Shown: positions 17,101-28,000 of the stretch, in pieces | How positions within the stretch are numbered: the stretch's first letter is position 1 | Layout of the letters: each line of letters begins with the position of its first letter | Assembly: GCF_002289565.1 (NCBI RefSeq) | Contig: NZ_NTFY01000031.1 | Location: 62,001 to 126,000, forward strand | Reading direction: 5' to 3' | Source: Rhodopirellula sp. SM50 | Lineage (GTDB): Bacteria > Planctomycetota > Planctomycetia > Pirellulales > Pirellulaceae | DNA length: 64,000 nt | Program-made: the position numbers and the translations under genes | The notes under the pieces: model-generated | Seen by the model: the letters and a program-made list of their open reading frames with translations, nothing else | Told to the model about the DNA's origin: nothing | Database searches by the model: none

Positions 17101-18212
17101 GTTTCGACGATGCCGACAGGTCTCGCCTGGATTGGATTTCCATCCATAAATCGTTGCAAGTCGGATTCCAGGGATGCGGCGTCGCGATAGCGGCGATCGG
17201 GATCCTTCTGCAAGCACTTGATACAAATCGTATTCAGATCGATCGGGATGGCGGGATTGAGTTGCCTCGGGGGGACCGGATCTCGATCCACGACCAGACG
17301 CACGGTTTCGGCGGCATTGTGTCCTTGAAAGGGTGGGCGTGCGGTCAACATGCAATAGAGTGTGGCCCCGATCGAATAGACATCGGCCTTCTCATCGGCA
17401 CCACTTGCCCCGCCGGAGGCCTGTTCCGGCGCCATGTAACTGGGCGTGCCGAGCACCTGTTTCGTCGCGGTCAAATCACTTGCGCTGTCCCGTCGTCGTG
17501 CCAACCCGAAATCTGTAATCCGCGGCCGATCGTTTTGATCGAGCAAGATGTTGGCCGGTTTGATGTCTCGATGAACGACGCCCTGCTGGTGTGCGTAGGC
17601 GACTGCGGAAGCGACTTGCCGAGCGATCGCAGCAGCGGCCTTGGGGGGCAGCGGTTCCTCGGAAATACGTTGGGCCAAGCTTTCGCCCTCGATCAGTCCC
17701 ATCGTAAAGTACGGTTGCCCACCGTGCTCGCCGACTTCGTAGACGGGGACGATGCCCGGGTGGTCCAACGCGGCCGCCGCTTCGGCCTCGATGCGAAACC
17801 GGCTCCGCTCTTCCGTGTAGGCAAACGGCCCTGCCAGCATCATTTTGAGCGCCACGACGCGATTGAGTGATCGATCGCGGGCGCGGAAGATGACGCCCAT
17901 GCCCCCGCGCCCCACTTGACCGAGGATTTCGTACGAACCGATCCGATCGGGGACGCTGGTTGTGACGTCACCATGCGGTTGGGGCGTGGGATTCGACGGC
18001 GTCCCCTCCGCATCCGAGTTTGCCTGCGGCTGAGCCGATCGGACTCGGTTGATCAGTCCCAGGACACGCTTTGCCGCGTCGAAGTCTGCCGAACCCAGCG
18101 CGGCTTGGGTGTCGTCATCGCCAGGGGGAGTTTCGCCGGCGAGTTGCTGATCCACGCGTTCCAACTGCAACGCGAATTGATCGTCGATGTCTCGTCGTTC
18201 GCGTTCACTCAT
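14103..18212 (-). CDS. Membrane Ser/Thr protein kinase with WD40 repeats
   Basis: The 1,369-residue product has an N-terminal Pkinase domain: glycine loop GRGGMG 101-106, Lys123, HRDIKPAN 214-221, DFG 234-236, APE 261-263. A single transmembrane helix spans about 380-403 ('AVAALTCCCLLAAFTLVV'). A large WD40-like C-terminal region (about 500-1150: 'LSPDGQLLLSTGRF', 'WSRDGRHVAYGLDGG') and a helical tail follow. All catalytic residues are present. The ATG at 18212 has GGAGATGG upstream and overlaps the sigma-factor stop by 8 bases, so expression is coupled. This arrangement is frequent in planctomycetes, where the sensor part is assumed to face outward; its ligand is unknown. Confidence 0.92.
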   Translation of the reverse strand: MSERERRDIDDQFALQLERVDQQLAGETPPGDDDTQAALGSADFDAAKRVLGLINRVRSAQPQANSDAEGTPSNPTPQPHGDVTTSVPDRIGSYEILGQVGRGGMGVIFRARDRSLNRVVALKMMLAGPFAYTEERSRFRIEAEAAAALDHPGIVPVYEVGEHGGQPYFTMGLIEGESLAQRISEEPLPPKAAAAIARQVASAVAYAHQQGVVHRDIKPANILLDQNDRPRITDFGLARRRDSASDLTATKQVLGTPSYMAPEQASGGASGADEKADVYSIGATLYCMLTARPPFQGHNAAETVRLVVDRDPVPPRQLNPAIPIDLNTICIKCLQKDPDRRYRDAASLESDLQRFMDGNPIQARPVGIVETVWKWSRRHPAVAALTCCCLLAAFTLVVGSVWYQRQLNRSLTDLKRSRGQTVQSLYRAFTNEAEYLSQVRPVGYGQRIEQLVAKAKSLDTDAKDLQQLRQLLVSSLGYVGARAPVVLENLDAEITTANVSSQRNHLVVGLENGMLVAFDLESETKVFEAQVMSIPITRIDVDLSFGDGATRYLRAIGRGGSEISHWFWDGRSYSRAEQWDPPNLPDGFFGIEVSPDARHIVGLQSASSHLLDPTVWHTRGGGAAVSDPQRRVEGLDDIHFSIVSFDPKREFPIRQTAIPASPRFDLSNDFLALGRSWLDEKSIDDDLQVYDLHTDQLVQSINASVGALQNVRLSPTGRFIACGGYFGVEVFAVGSGERIAKHDELGRCTVVSFVGSDGDVLVRTPTETVWLSARYGQPIVTFAADNDRSSVSLSSDGRNAVWIGDRRPRVATLQGDQRTRLSAHNLIVETVCLSPDGQLLLSTGRFYGGNETKVWNVETGELEFEFIGSASTFSPDGALLAAWNRRLQLWDVRTGVLVAEGDCRDTPSRIVFSDSGEMLLAVGNFAGQSRAWRVHSKATAGTASESTSHPKQVHWELEPLQIHPDARKPATLSPSGRRIAFASNNAIVVDDVERPGVPRVLQTERRTGPDSLAFLDETRLLFVADDAHLWNLDTNEVVLPQGRHLQPPVLLSPDRRQIFCGRQLIRTADFHPVVQLPDWNNAITSATWSRDGRHVAYGLDGGDIAVWDLVAVREKLLQSGFAGDEITPRPTGPIESVSPIDAVSAMLRVGRQRRDRVHPRQWRYKCNQLTQWIQIDSIDRDRVLRRVRDLSEQVDRIGGRPFFDSTEDAVEHLLDAALQLNQELSRVKQVEAQRLLLAALSKSLQHQPPRSTAGIVQGSHIHHLLGDLLNFQFQENEGAIDAYRNEAERLEEAESAADPALSHKAYSSQWYWLYRNKSLALAREARWADAIAAMTRALEIQTEFESVATDEQTVARDRDLLEKWRAQVR

Positions 18213-18900
18213 CTTGCCGATCCATCTCCTTCTGCAACCGAACGATCGCCCGCGACCAAAGCTTCCGTGCCGCGTCGGCAGACCGCTGGGTTCGCAGCCC
18301 GATTTCGACGAAAGACAATCGTTGCCAGTTTCGCAGCTTGATGACTTCGCGCTCGATTTCACTGAGTGTTTCGATTGCCCGATGCAGTTGCCCCTCCTGT
18401 TCTTTCAATGCGGCGGCTGTGGAAGGCGAATCACCGAGGTCGACGAACCTGCTTGCTGGGTTGCCGACACTCTCGTCTGGCAAGGGGAGTTCCAGGTTGA
18501 CGTTCCGTTTCGCCGCTCGATAGTGTCGATTGGTTTGCTTCAAATCCTTGAGTAGGATCCCGCGTAACCAGGCCAACAGTTCTTCTCTGGATTCCCCGTT
18601 GAAATCGGCGATACAGCGTTGCGCCGAAAGCATGGAATTCTGGACGACGTCTGACGCGCCCACCTTGGCCGCAATGTCCGAATTCATCTCTGCATTGGCG
18701 ATTGCCATCAGATAAGGTTGCGAAAGTCGGATCAATTGACTCATCGCCTGCTGGGAACCCGACTTTGCGGCTCGCAGCAGCAGGATGAACTCTTCACCGG
18801 CATCGGGGGACTGCGAGTTTGCAGGGTCGAGATCGCTCTGTTCGGGATCATGCATCGAGCACGGTGTACTGGGTTGGAGCGCAGTTGTCACGTCGGTCAC
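18205..18900 (-). CDS. ECF RNA polymerase sigma factor, planctomycete type
   Basis: The 231-residue product has a region 2-like segment (about 40-120: 'LIRLSQPYLMAIANAEM', 'GASDVVQNSMLSAQR', 'LLAWLRGILLKDLKQTNRHY') and a region 4 HTH ('ALKEQEGQLHRAIETL', 'EREVIKLRNWQRLSFVEIG', 'SADAARKLWSRAIVRLQKEM'). This is the sigma-70 ECF subclass found beside WD40 kinases in planctomycetes. No anti-sigma gene is visible; the coupled kinase downstream may replace it, which is inference. The start is the ATG at 18900, 178 bp from the start of the divergent giant gene at 19079. Confidence 0.9.
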   Translation of the reverse strand: MTDVTTALQPSTPCSMHDPEQSDLDPANSQSPDAGEEFILLLRAAKSGSQQAMSQLIRLSQPYLMAIANAEMNSDIAAKVGASDVVQNSMLSAQRCIADFNGESREELLAWLRGILLKDLKQTNRHYRAAKRNVNLELPLPDESVGNPASRFVDLGDSPSTAAALKEQEGQLHRAIETLSEIEREVIKLRNWQRLSFVEIGLRTQRSADAARKLWSRAIVRLQKEMDRQDE

Positions 18901-19078
18901 GTCCTATTCTGCACATCGTCGAGGAAAAAATCAAAATTCTCTGTCCGTTTCTTGCTTCGCCTGCACATGGCGCCTTGGCGAACCCCCGACAAAGCGAACG
19001 CCTTTGCTGTCTACGACCGTGATGCACCGGATTTCGCTTTGCGTCTTCCTGTTCGCGATACCTGACAAAGAAACGCAG

Positions 19079-22000
19079 ATGATGAATCGATCGCATGAGT
19101 TCGGCGACGGCAAATCCCGGCCAAAACCGGCAAAATCACTGAGACGACACCGCCGATGTGTATCCAGACGCAACCTCTTGGTGGAGCAATTGGAATCCCG
19201 ACGTCTGCTGGCCGTTGACTACGGCGACGCTCCCGACACGAGCGATTTCACTGGGGCGGGTGACTATGCGACGAGATCGCAGAGCGATGGAGCGGCACAC
19301 GAGATTGTGCCCGGCCTCTTTCTCGGCCGGTGGGTTGATGACGATTCAGGGACCGCGCAGGGGTCGGGTGCGAGGGCAGACGACCACACCACGGTACTCG
19401 CGGATCTCGCGGCCGACTTCATTGCCGCGGTCGATCCTGCGGCCATGACCGCCGGAGCCTCCCTCGATTCAGACGCCGCAGGCGGAGGCACGTGGCAATA
19501 CTTGGTCAGCGAGTCGATCGATCCGAGTAGCGGCTCCGCAAATCTGCAACCTCTCGCATGGGACACGACGCTTAACGCGTTCGAAAATCCTGCATCCGAC
19601 CACACCGATGGTTCAAACGGCGACTTCTTGGGTTTTCCCAGCGGCGATGAACTCGCCTTTCACCCCCGCATCGCCGGCACCAGCCACCGGTTGATCGCAC
19701 GCTGGGTCGCCGGTCCGGCCGATGCCGGACAGATTTCCATCGAAGGTCGGGTACGCAAGAGCAACATCGCTCCCGGTGACGGCACGCGTCTATTGGTCTA
19801 CGCAGATTCGGTCCTGGTCTTCGATGACGTGATTGAAGGCGAAGATGGTCGCGGATTCTCTTTCACGTTGCCCGAGCTTGACGTGGCCGAAGGTTCGATC
19901 GTCGATTTCGTGATCGACGCCAACTCGAGCTCTGACTCTGATTCGACGCGTTTAAGCGCGACCATCACACGGGGTGACGACGAAGACGGTGTCGTCGGGG
20001 GAAGCTTGGAAGACTTCGACCTACTTCCCGGCCGACAACCGGAAATCCAAGTCGTTGCGACCAACCTCACCGACAAGCCGGCGCTGCTGGCCGGTTGGAT
20101 CGACTTCAACCAAGACGGTGTATTTGACGATGCCGTCGAGCGAGCGGTTGCCGATGTCCCGATCGGTACGGATGCCGCAACCGTGACTCTGGTGTTTCCC
20201 GAGCCTCCGGAAAACTCGGTCTTCACAACCTACGCCAGACTGCGACTCAGCTCCGACGCAGACTTTGTCACCGATCCCCATTCCAATGGTTTGGTCGACA
20301 GCGGTGAAGTCGAAGATTACCGAATCGGAAGGCCATCACGTGTCTGGGTCGGTCAAGGGAACAACAACAGCGTCTTTAACGGAGCAAACTGGGCGATTCG
20401 AGATGCAGATGGAACGGTGACGCCATCGAGCCGACCGCCGCAGTTTTATGAGAATGTTGTCATTGCGGAGCAGTACGCCGGGGAAACTTTGGTGATCGAG
20501 ACGGACCGCAGCGATCGATTTCGCGTCCGTTCGATGCGGAGCGCCGCCGATCTGCAAGTGCAGCAGAAAGGTCTCTTGCAAATCAATCAAGATTCCTGGA
20601 TCGCCGGACTCACGCTTGACGGGGTGCGTACCGATTTCGGTGACTCGTTGCAGGCGCCGTCCGGGACTCGACTGACCATCGACGGCGACTTGAGATGGAA
20701 CCAAGCGCAAATCAACTCGATCAACTTGCAGGTGATGGGGAATCTTTTGATCGCCAGCGATCGAGAGCATGCATTGATTCGTAGCGCGATCAACGTTTAT
20801 GGGGACGCATCGGTCTGGTCGGGCGGTCACGTCAACGCGAACGGTTCGACCATCCGCAATCACGGAACATTGACGACGACATCCAATGCCGACAGCCTGC
20901 CGCCGGGAGCCTTCAACGCGCCCGCAACGATCATCAACGAATCCGGAGCGACTTGGATTCATGATGCTCCGTCCGTCGCCGACGATCAAGCGGACCTTTT
21001 CGGACGATTCTACAATCACGGGACATTGCAGCTCGATTCGGGCAAGCTGGCGATCGGAGATTGTTGCACGCCGCTGACGCACACCGGGCACTTCAACTTG
21101 CTGCCCGGCACCGAGCTGACGTTGCGGAGCAAATTCACTCTGGATTCCAAATCTTCGGTGCGATCGGAAGCAGGCAGTGTGCTGGTCATCGAGACCAGTA
21201 ACAACACGATTCGCGGGGCGATGGATGTCGACGGCACCCTGCTGATCCAAGGCGGCGTCGATTTTGATACGGCAGTCTCCCTTGCCCATCTGACCATGAA
21301 CGGCGATTCCATCGTTGCCTCAGACCCAGTCAACGTCACCGAACACTTTCAGTTCCTGGGCGGCACACTGGGCGGTGGAACGATCACGAGTGAGAAACGG
21401 TTGACCCTTGGCAGCTTATCGGGCGACACAGGGCTGACGATCCGTTCCAATCTGATCAATGAAGGTCGAGCCGATTGGCAGGGGCAGAGCATTCATTTTG
21501 ACAACGGCTCGATCGTGAACAGGGGCGTGTTCGTCGACGCGTCAGGCGGGAATCTCATCACCCCCGTGTTTAAGAGTGGGGACGTTGAGAACCACGGTCG
21601 TTGGACGATTGCCGATTCGGTCGGTTCGTCGGGCGTGGCAACTCGCAACGCGGATTTCGCAAATCACGGCGACTTCATTGTGGCGGGACAGAATGTGGAA
21701 TTCTACCGCTTTGACCAGGAATCTGGAACGTTGCAGTTGTCCAACGGCACGTTCGGGGTTGTCGGTGGCGACCTGAACCTACACGGCGGTCAACTCATCG
21801 GCGACGGACAAATCAATGGTTCCGTCTCGCAATCGGGAGGCACGATCAGCCCTGGGATGTCGCCTGGGATCCTCGGCATCAGCGGAGACTTGATGGTCAC
21901 CGAGGGGGAATATCTGGTCGAGGTCGGCGGCCCGGCGACAGATGAAAACGGTAACGATGCGGCAGGGCTTCATTTTGACCGCGTCACCGTCGGAGGAAAC

Positions 22001-25000
22001 GCGCAGCTCGACCGAATCCGCGTCGAACGACTCGGCGACTACCAGCCAACGCTTTCGAGTCGGTACTTGGTGCTGCAGGCCAGTGGTGTCTCTGGGCCGA
22101 CAAGCGACAACGCGTCGGACGTTGGCATGACGATTCCCGGCAGCGACGCGGTGGTCGAATTGGTCGTCACCACGCTGATCAATAGCCCGCCGATTGCCGA
22201 TGCTGGCGGTCCCTACAACGGCGTCGAAGGAACGGTATTGGTACTCGACGCGACCAATAGCTTCTCTGCGAAGCAGTCGTCCGAGACGCTCGACTACCAT
22301 TGGGACCTCGACTATGACGGCGAGGCATTCGATCCGCAGTACTTTGGCGCGACTTTGCCGGTGACGTTCTATGACGATGTGGATCCGCCGCGCACCATCG
22401 CCGTCCGGGTCACCGATTCCGATGGAGACGTTGACATTGCATCGACAACGGTTTCGATTGCCAATGTTGCACCCGACATGCACGGAGCCTTTGGTGTGCC
22501 AAGGCTTTCGATTGAAATCGACGATGATTATTTCGCCACGCTTGTCGGACAATTCGAGGATCCCGGCCACGACACGCAAACGGTTTTGATCGATTGGGGC
22601 GATGGCTTTCCACCGACGGAGCTTGCGCTCTCCGACGTTGAACGAGAATTCTCGGCGAACAAGACCTATCCAATCCCCGATTCGGCGACAAACTATTTGG
22701 TTACCGTGACAGTCACCGACAAGGATGGTGGCAGCGACACGGGGCAGATCGGACTGGAAGTGCGCGAACCATTGTCGGAGATTCGCGGGATCAAGTTTAG
22801 CGACGTCAACGGAAACGGAATCCAAGACACCGACGAAACAGGGCTGCCTGGTTGGACCATCGAATTGCTCGATCCGCTCACGGGACAGATCCTTCAAACC
22901 ACTGTCACGGATGCCGTTGGTGCGTACGTCTTTGAGGAAGTCGCGTTGGGTTCCTACCAACTGCGCGAGACGCAGCAATTCGGATGGCATCAAACCTTCC
23001 CTGTCGATCCGCTCGATCGCATCAGCACAACCGCGGACGGAACCGAATCGGACGGTCAAAGTGATTCGCCATCGATTTCCGCGGATGGTCGGTTTATCGC
23101 ATTTTCATCGTTGGCATCCAACCTGGTTGCCGACGATACCAACCGATGGCGCGATATCTTCGTCAAGGACACGGTGACCGGTGCGATCGAGCGAGTGTCG
23201 CTGTCGGTCAATGGCGATCAGCCCGATGGCGCAAGTTACACCCCATCGATCAGTGGCGACGGCAATGTCGTTGTTTACCGCTCTGTCGCACAAAACTTGG
23301 TTCAAGACGACCGCAACGTCGCCAGTGACATCTTTGCGTATGATCGTCGCACCGGCGTGACTCGGCGTGTGAGTGCAAACTTAGATCTGGATGAAGGCAA
23401 TGAGGATAGCTTTGCGCCGGCTGTCAGCGGCAATGGTCGGTTCGTTGCGTTCGAGTCGACGGCATCGAATCTGGTTGCCGGTGACACCAATGGAGTCGCC
23501 GACATCTTTGTTACCGATTTGCACACGGGGCTGACCGAACGCGTCAGCGTCGCAAGCGACGGTGCTCAATCGAATCGGGGAAGCTTTCAACCCAGTCTCA
23601 GTGACGACGGTCGATACGTCGTGTTTTCGTCGGCCGCGCAGACGCTTGACGATCGCGACCGTGATTCGAATCTTGACATCTATGTCTACGATCGAGCAAG
23701 AAATGAGCTGGCGATCGCGAGTCGCGGTGCTGGTGGGCAAGATCCAGACGGAGACAGTTTCGCTCCAGCCATCAGCGGTGATGGACAAGTCGTCTCATTT
23801 GCGACCACTGCGACCAATCTGGTGCCCGGTGACACAAACGGGCAGATCGATGTTTACGTTTCCGATTGGACTGACGGCAGACTCCGTCGTGTCACGCATG
23901 GCGACGGGCCCAGCAGCGGGGCAAGTCTGAACGCTGACGGTACGAAAGTGTTGTTCACTTCGTACGCGAGCGATTTGGTTGCAAGCGATACGAACAACGG
24001 GCCGGACGTCTTTTTTCACGATCGAACACTTGATGTCACCAAACGGGTCGGACAGTCGCTGATCGAAGAGGCTGACCACTTCGCCTTGCAGGCAGTGCTC
24101 AGTCAAGATGCCAGCGTGATCGCGATGGCATCTGACGGCAGCAACCTGATTGCCAACGACGCAAACGCGCGCCGCGATCTTTTCACTCAGCGTTTGACAG
24201 GATCCTATGCAGTGGAGGTCGATTCGATTGAGATAATCGACGGACTCGATTTTGGGAATCAGTTTCGGCTGGCTTCCATCTCGGGGCAGAAGTTCGCCGA
24301 CGAAAACGGTAACGGCGTCCGGGACGTCGACGCCGAAACCGGTGCATTCGTCGAACCGGGGCTGGATGGATGGACCATTCAGGTCGTCAATAGCCGGACT
24401 GGCGATTCTTTTCAGACGGTCACGTCCAGCGTCGACCTGGACGGTGATGGAATCATCGATCCGATCAGCGAGCGAGGGCTGTACGAGTTTTCGGCGTTGC
24501 CGCCCGGCGAATACGAAGTGTTCGAAATACTCGAGGATGGCTGGATCCCATCCTCGCCGCGTCTTCCGTTGCCCGTGCCGTTGGACTTTCGCGCACCGAT
24601 CTCGAATGATCCCCCACCACTGGGTCCGGCCAACGACCCTCGACTTTCTGTCCCCGCGAGCAGGCTGTTGCGAACCGAACGCGTTCGCACACCCGTCACA
24701 TGGATTCCGGCGGTCGCCGATGGGCAAAGTGAGCAACTGCCGATTCTTTATGTCAAAGGATTCAACGATGATGGTTCGGGCTGGGGAGAAACAGGACTGT
24801 ACTTCCAAAACCTGGCCGACATCACCGACGGCCAAAGTTACGCGAAAGGTTCCGCGGGTGTCGAGACATACGGGATTCAATTCTGGTCAACCGACTTCGG
24901 AGATCCCAATCTTGATCCGGAGAATGATTCGTTCGATCGCAGTGGGGCGGTGGTCCAAACACTCGATGATTTAGTCGACCCCGACAATGTTCTTCGAAAA

Positions 25001-28000
25001 CCGTCGGCAACCGAATTCATCGTTGACAGCCTCAGCGAGATCATGGCAGGGCTTTTTGATCCGGAGAACTGGGTATTGGAGTGCTCCGATTTTCTTGACC
25101 CAACGTCGTGCAGCATTCCGGCGTTGTCGTACGATTTTGCCGAAGCCCGCTCGAGTTACAACGTCAATGGTTTGGCACGCTACCACGCCGAAGATTTGTT
25201 GGAGTTACTCGAAGACCAACTCGGTCGCGTCGGCCATTTGAGTGACGAGTCGCAAGTCAACTTTCTGACCCACAGCGCCGGTGGGTTAGACACTCGCGCG
25301 GCGCTGGCGTTGCTGCAAGCGACCGGAGACCCGGCGCTGCAGGAGGCCGTTTCCAACGTCGTTTACACGGCACCTCCGTTTGGCGGCAGCACCGGAGCTG
25401 AAATGCTGAACGCGTTTTATGAAAATGACACACTCGAAGCGACGCTGCTGGACCCTTGGGTGACGGAATATTTGACCGATGCGTACTGGGGACCGTTTGA
25501 GTCCCTCGCGAGGCTCTTTATCGCCGAGCCGATCGTCGCGTCCGTCTACCAGGCGATCGACCTGTTCTCGGGAAGCTACGACACGGTTGCCGATAAAATC
25601 GCCGCCGTTCCAGATGCAGAATCGATTTCGCTTGCCATCGATCAGACGATCGACGAACTGGATGGTTTCATCAAAAATATCACGGCACATCTTCCCAGCG
25701 GATCGTTCGGCCTTGCGGAAATTGATGAATTCCTGAGCACCGATTCGAACAGTTTTGATCCGTTGTTTCGAGGTTCTCTCACCAATGAATTGATCGTTCC
25801 GGTCGTCAGGCAAGTCTTGACAGCGGCGATGGGCTTGCCGGGGCAACCCAAATTGCGCGACGACCTGCGGCCCTACGAAGCCATTCACGATAATCTTCAG
25901 CAGTACGACGCGAACTTGCAAATTCCCCAGTTCGTTGTGTGGGGCGAAGGCGGATTCTTGCGATTTATCGCGGGAGACGCCGCCCCGAATACGCCCGTTC
26001 CGATCAATCAAGGCCCACCGCTGGAACTGGCCGCTGCGGACCCGAGATCCCTTCACGCCTACGGCAACGAGGACCGTCAGGGGCTTGATTTCAGTCAGAT
26101 CGACACTCAGCCCGGGGACGGCAATTTGTCTCGGACCAGCGCGCTCTTTTTAACTGATCTGGCCGACGGCTACATGAAAGCTTTGGCGGGTTTTTCAATG
26201 CACACTCACGGAACGATCCCGACGGATCTGTTCACTTCCGAATCCAATATTCAAGGCTCGTTCCTACAGCAAGACGACGACAATCAAGCGTCGCTCGGTG
26301 AGGTGATCGTTGAAACGCTTCTCACTCCAGTCACGTCACTCGCCGTCACGCAAGAAACGGTTGTGGTCGATCCCGATGCACGAATTTATCGTTTGAATGG
26401 TGACGCGGAGATCAGCTTTGAATCTGAAGAAAGGATCTTTCTGGACGAATTCAACCGCGTCTTCTCCGTTCGCCCGTCCGGCGTCGAATACCGCGTCGCT
26501 GTCGAAGATCAAATCGACCATGCGGATTGGATAATGGCTGATCCAAATCAATTCTCGCGTCGCGTCGTCTCCCTTTCCAGTGGCTTGGGGCTCGCCGACG
26601 AACAACCGTTTACGCTGCAGTGGCGGTCGCTCAATCAGCACGGCGGTCGTGAAGCCATACGCAGTGCGACATTCATCATCGACACCAATGCACCGAGTCT
26701 GCAGTATGTGGATGTCCTCGATACCGAGTCACCCGATGACGATAGCCAGATCTACTTCAATGGTCGGCCGCTGATCAGCCAAACGTTCCAGTCGCGGCGA
26801 TTCGATGGACCGACAACGTTCTCCAAGCCCATCGATTGGTACATCAATCTGGACCGCGGAAAGCAGATTCACCTTGAATTTGATTCACCAACGAATTTTG
26901 AATACGCGTGGAATGACCCGAATCTTTCCAGCCCCAGTTCATCGGTCCAGGGCGACCCCGCCGCAGGCATCATCGACTTGCTCGTCCGCCGCAAGGAAGC
27001 TGGTTCCGTACCGGTATTGGGCATCGGGCTTACCTACTTGGAAGAGGGGACCCAGGTGCTGTATTACCGCACCAGCGATACCAATGGAAACCAGTCGGCC
27101 ATCCAGTCGATCGAATTCTATGTCGATGCGTCGCCCCCACAGTTGCAGTTCAGTGTGGCGAACAATCAGATTGTTGGGCCGCAAACGCCGATCACCTTCC
27201 TGGCAACGGACGTTGGGGTGGGGATTTCCGAAGCTCGAATCACCCTCCCCGGCGTGGGCAACTTGGGGTCCGGTGCGAGCTTTTCGCTTTCTGAAACGGC
27301 TTTTGCAGACCAGATTGACTCCGGCGAAAGCGTCAGTTTGAACGGGTTCGCAGAAGACTGGGTGGGCAATGAACAGTCGACGTCGTTCTCTCTCGTCTAC
27401 GATTTTCTCGGCCCGTCAACGGAGATCGAATCCATTTCGGTGGGCACACGTCTTGCCGACGGTCGAATCATCACGACCGTTCCCGAGGTGACCGTGGTGT
27501 TTCGGGTCGGCGATGATGCCGCGGGGTTGGACGAAGCAAGTTTGTCCTGGAGCGTTGGTGCGGCCAGCAATGGGGCTCTGTCCACCGGAACGCCGAGACC
27601 GCTCGACGGCGATCGATATGAGATGAAGGTTCCCTTGGCGATCGGTGAAAATCATTTGCAGTTGCAGGCGACTGATAACGTCGGCAACCCAAGCTTCACC
27701 ATATTGACGTTGTTGCGATCTCCCAGCCACCGTCTGGAAATGGAACGAGGCGATCGCGTGTCGGGCGTCGACTTTGGCAACACTCGATTTGGATCGATCA
27801 GCGGTTTCATCTTTATCGACGAAACGGGTGATTTGCGTTACGACTTTCCCGATGATACACCACTGGAAAACGTCGCCGTTTTCGCCGATCGAAATTCAAA
27901 TGGCCGCTTGGACGCTGGCGAACCAATGGTGTTCAGCGATGCGGACGGACGATACCGATTCGAGAACTTGCCGCCACGGACCTACGACATCCGTGTCATG

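Noticed and set aside
18785-19078. Start of the giant gene at 18785
   Set aside because: The added codons are antisense to the sigma factor and precede the natural MMNRSHEF start that places LESRRLLA at residue 38.
21779-23059. Minus-strand frames of 300-430 codons inside the giant exoprotein gene
   Set aside because: They are antisense to PKD and SdrD-B domains, whose repeats are conserved in protein sequence; no domains are seen in the antisense products.
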